DNA from: an uncultured Aeriscardovia sp.
GTDB taxonomy: Bacteria; Actinomycetota; Actinomycetes; Actinomycetales; Bifidobacteriaceae
Assembly (NCBI GenBank): GCA_903789535.1
Contig: CAIFES010000002.1
Coordinates: forward strand, 1 to 64,000
DNA length: 64,000 nucleotides
Direction: 5' to 3'
Both the position numbers and the translations under genes were made by a program. Below the pieces are notes generated by a model that had not been told where the DNA came from, did no database searches, and saw only the letters and a list, made by a program, of their open reading frames with translations. Shown here piece by piece: positions 63,847 through 64,000 of the stretch (within the stretch, counting starts at the first letter, position 1; each line of letters starts with the position of its first letter).

Positions 63847-64000
63847 ATGCCTACAGCTTTCAGTTCCCTGACCGACCGGCTCACCGGCGCGTTCAAGCAT
63901 CTGCGCTCCAAGGGCCGTCTTTCCGAGACCGACATCGACGGCACGATCTGCGAGATCCGCCGCGCCCTGCTCGACGCGGATGTCGCCCTGCCGGTCGTCA
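63847..64000 (+). CDS. ffh: Signal recognition particle protein Ffh (5' part)
   Basis: Only the first 51 residues are inside the window. FSSLTDRLTGAFKHLRSKGR and EIRRALLDADVALPVV match the N domain of SRP54/Ffh, which with 4.5S/SRP RNA targets nascent membrane proteins. The GTPase and M domains lie beyond the right edge. Confidence 0.93.
   Translation, partial: MPTAFSSLTDRLTGAFKHLRSKGRLSETDIDGTICEIRRALLDADVALPVV

Overview
The window is GC-rich chromosomal DNA from a high-GC Gram-positive bacterium, most likely a Bifidobacteriaceae member (Bifidobacterium/Scardovia-like). The evidence is gene order and gene type: tRNA-Trp-secE-nusG-rplK-rplA; rne-rplU-rpmA-obg; murI-argS-thrB-maf; a complete atpBEFHAGDC operon followed by the actinobacterial mismatch endonuclease nucS; a GlnR-type orphan regulator; GlgE; coaD-sepIVA-like-yceD-rpmF-rnc; and a Rho with a long Arg/Asp-rich insert. 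I see no insertion sequence, prophage, CRISPR array or integron. Nearly everything is housekeeping.

Layout. 1-860: the upstream edge of what looks like an rRNA operon reading leftward (promoter and boxA on the minus strand, 16S presumably just outside the window), a 4 x 30-bp tandem repeat, and the rplKA terminator. 860-15836 (all minus): ribosomal proteins L1/L11, NusG, SecE, tRNA-Trp, adenosine deaminase, Obg, L27, L21, RNase E/G, a Maf-Nudix fusion, a divergent homoserine kinase, ArgRS and glutamate racemase. 16056-19867 (minus): tRNA-Arg and a three-gene set (cysteine-free thioredoxin-like/TPR protein, lipoprotein, two-TM protein). 19968-23649 (plus): membrane-anchored FKBP and a P3A-type proton ATPase. 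23724-32308 (minus): NucS, the F1Fo-ATP synthase operon and initiator tRNA. 32521-39286: Hsp20 with a HAIR-like operator, GlgE, pyrophosphatase, a polytopic membrane protein, GlnR and endonuclease III. 39350-49797: a membrane-anchored solute-binding protein, ValRS, Rho, Pgi and an acyltransferase-3 protein. 49932-56025: tRNA-Thr, tRNA-Leu, an AEC transporter broken by an amber codon, RdgB, RNase PH, a Pr6Pr-like protein, PncB and a DUF3039 protein. 56142-64000: CoaD, a SepIVA-like coiled-coil protein, YceD, L32, RNase III, an ABC-F ATPase, CysRS and the start of Ffh.

Two patterns cut across the annotation. First, at least thirteen genes have no convincing Shine-Dalgarno sequence but a TANNNT box ending 6-8 nt (usually exactly 7) before the start codon, which is what a leaderless transcript would look like. 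Second, several gene tails and 3' intergenic regions carry short perfect or near-perfect tandem duplications (12-25 bp, period about 16-47) that copy the last bases of a gene, stop codon included, just beyond it. Other points of interest are the Maf-Nudix fusion, a homoserine kinase whose ATP/substrate motifs look eroded, a duplicated Asp-rich insert in NucS, and long disordered N-terminal parts on RNase E, Rho and NusG. I found no convincing novel defence or mobile system; the best candidate for an undescribed module is the envelope-associated cluster at 16282-21011.
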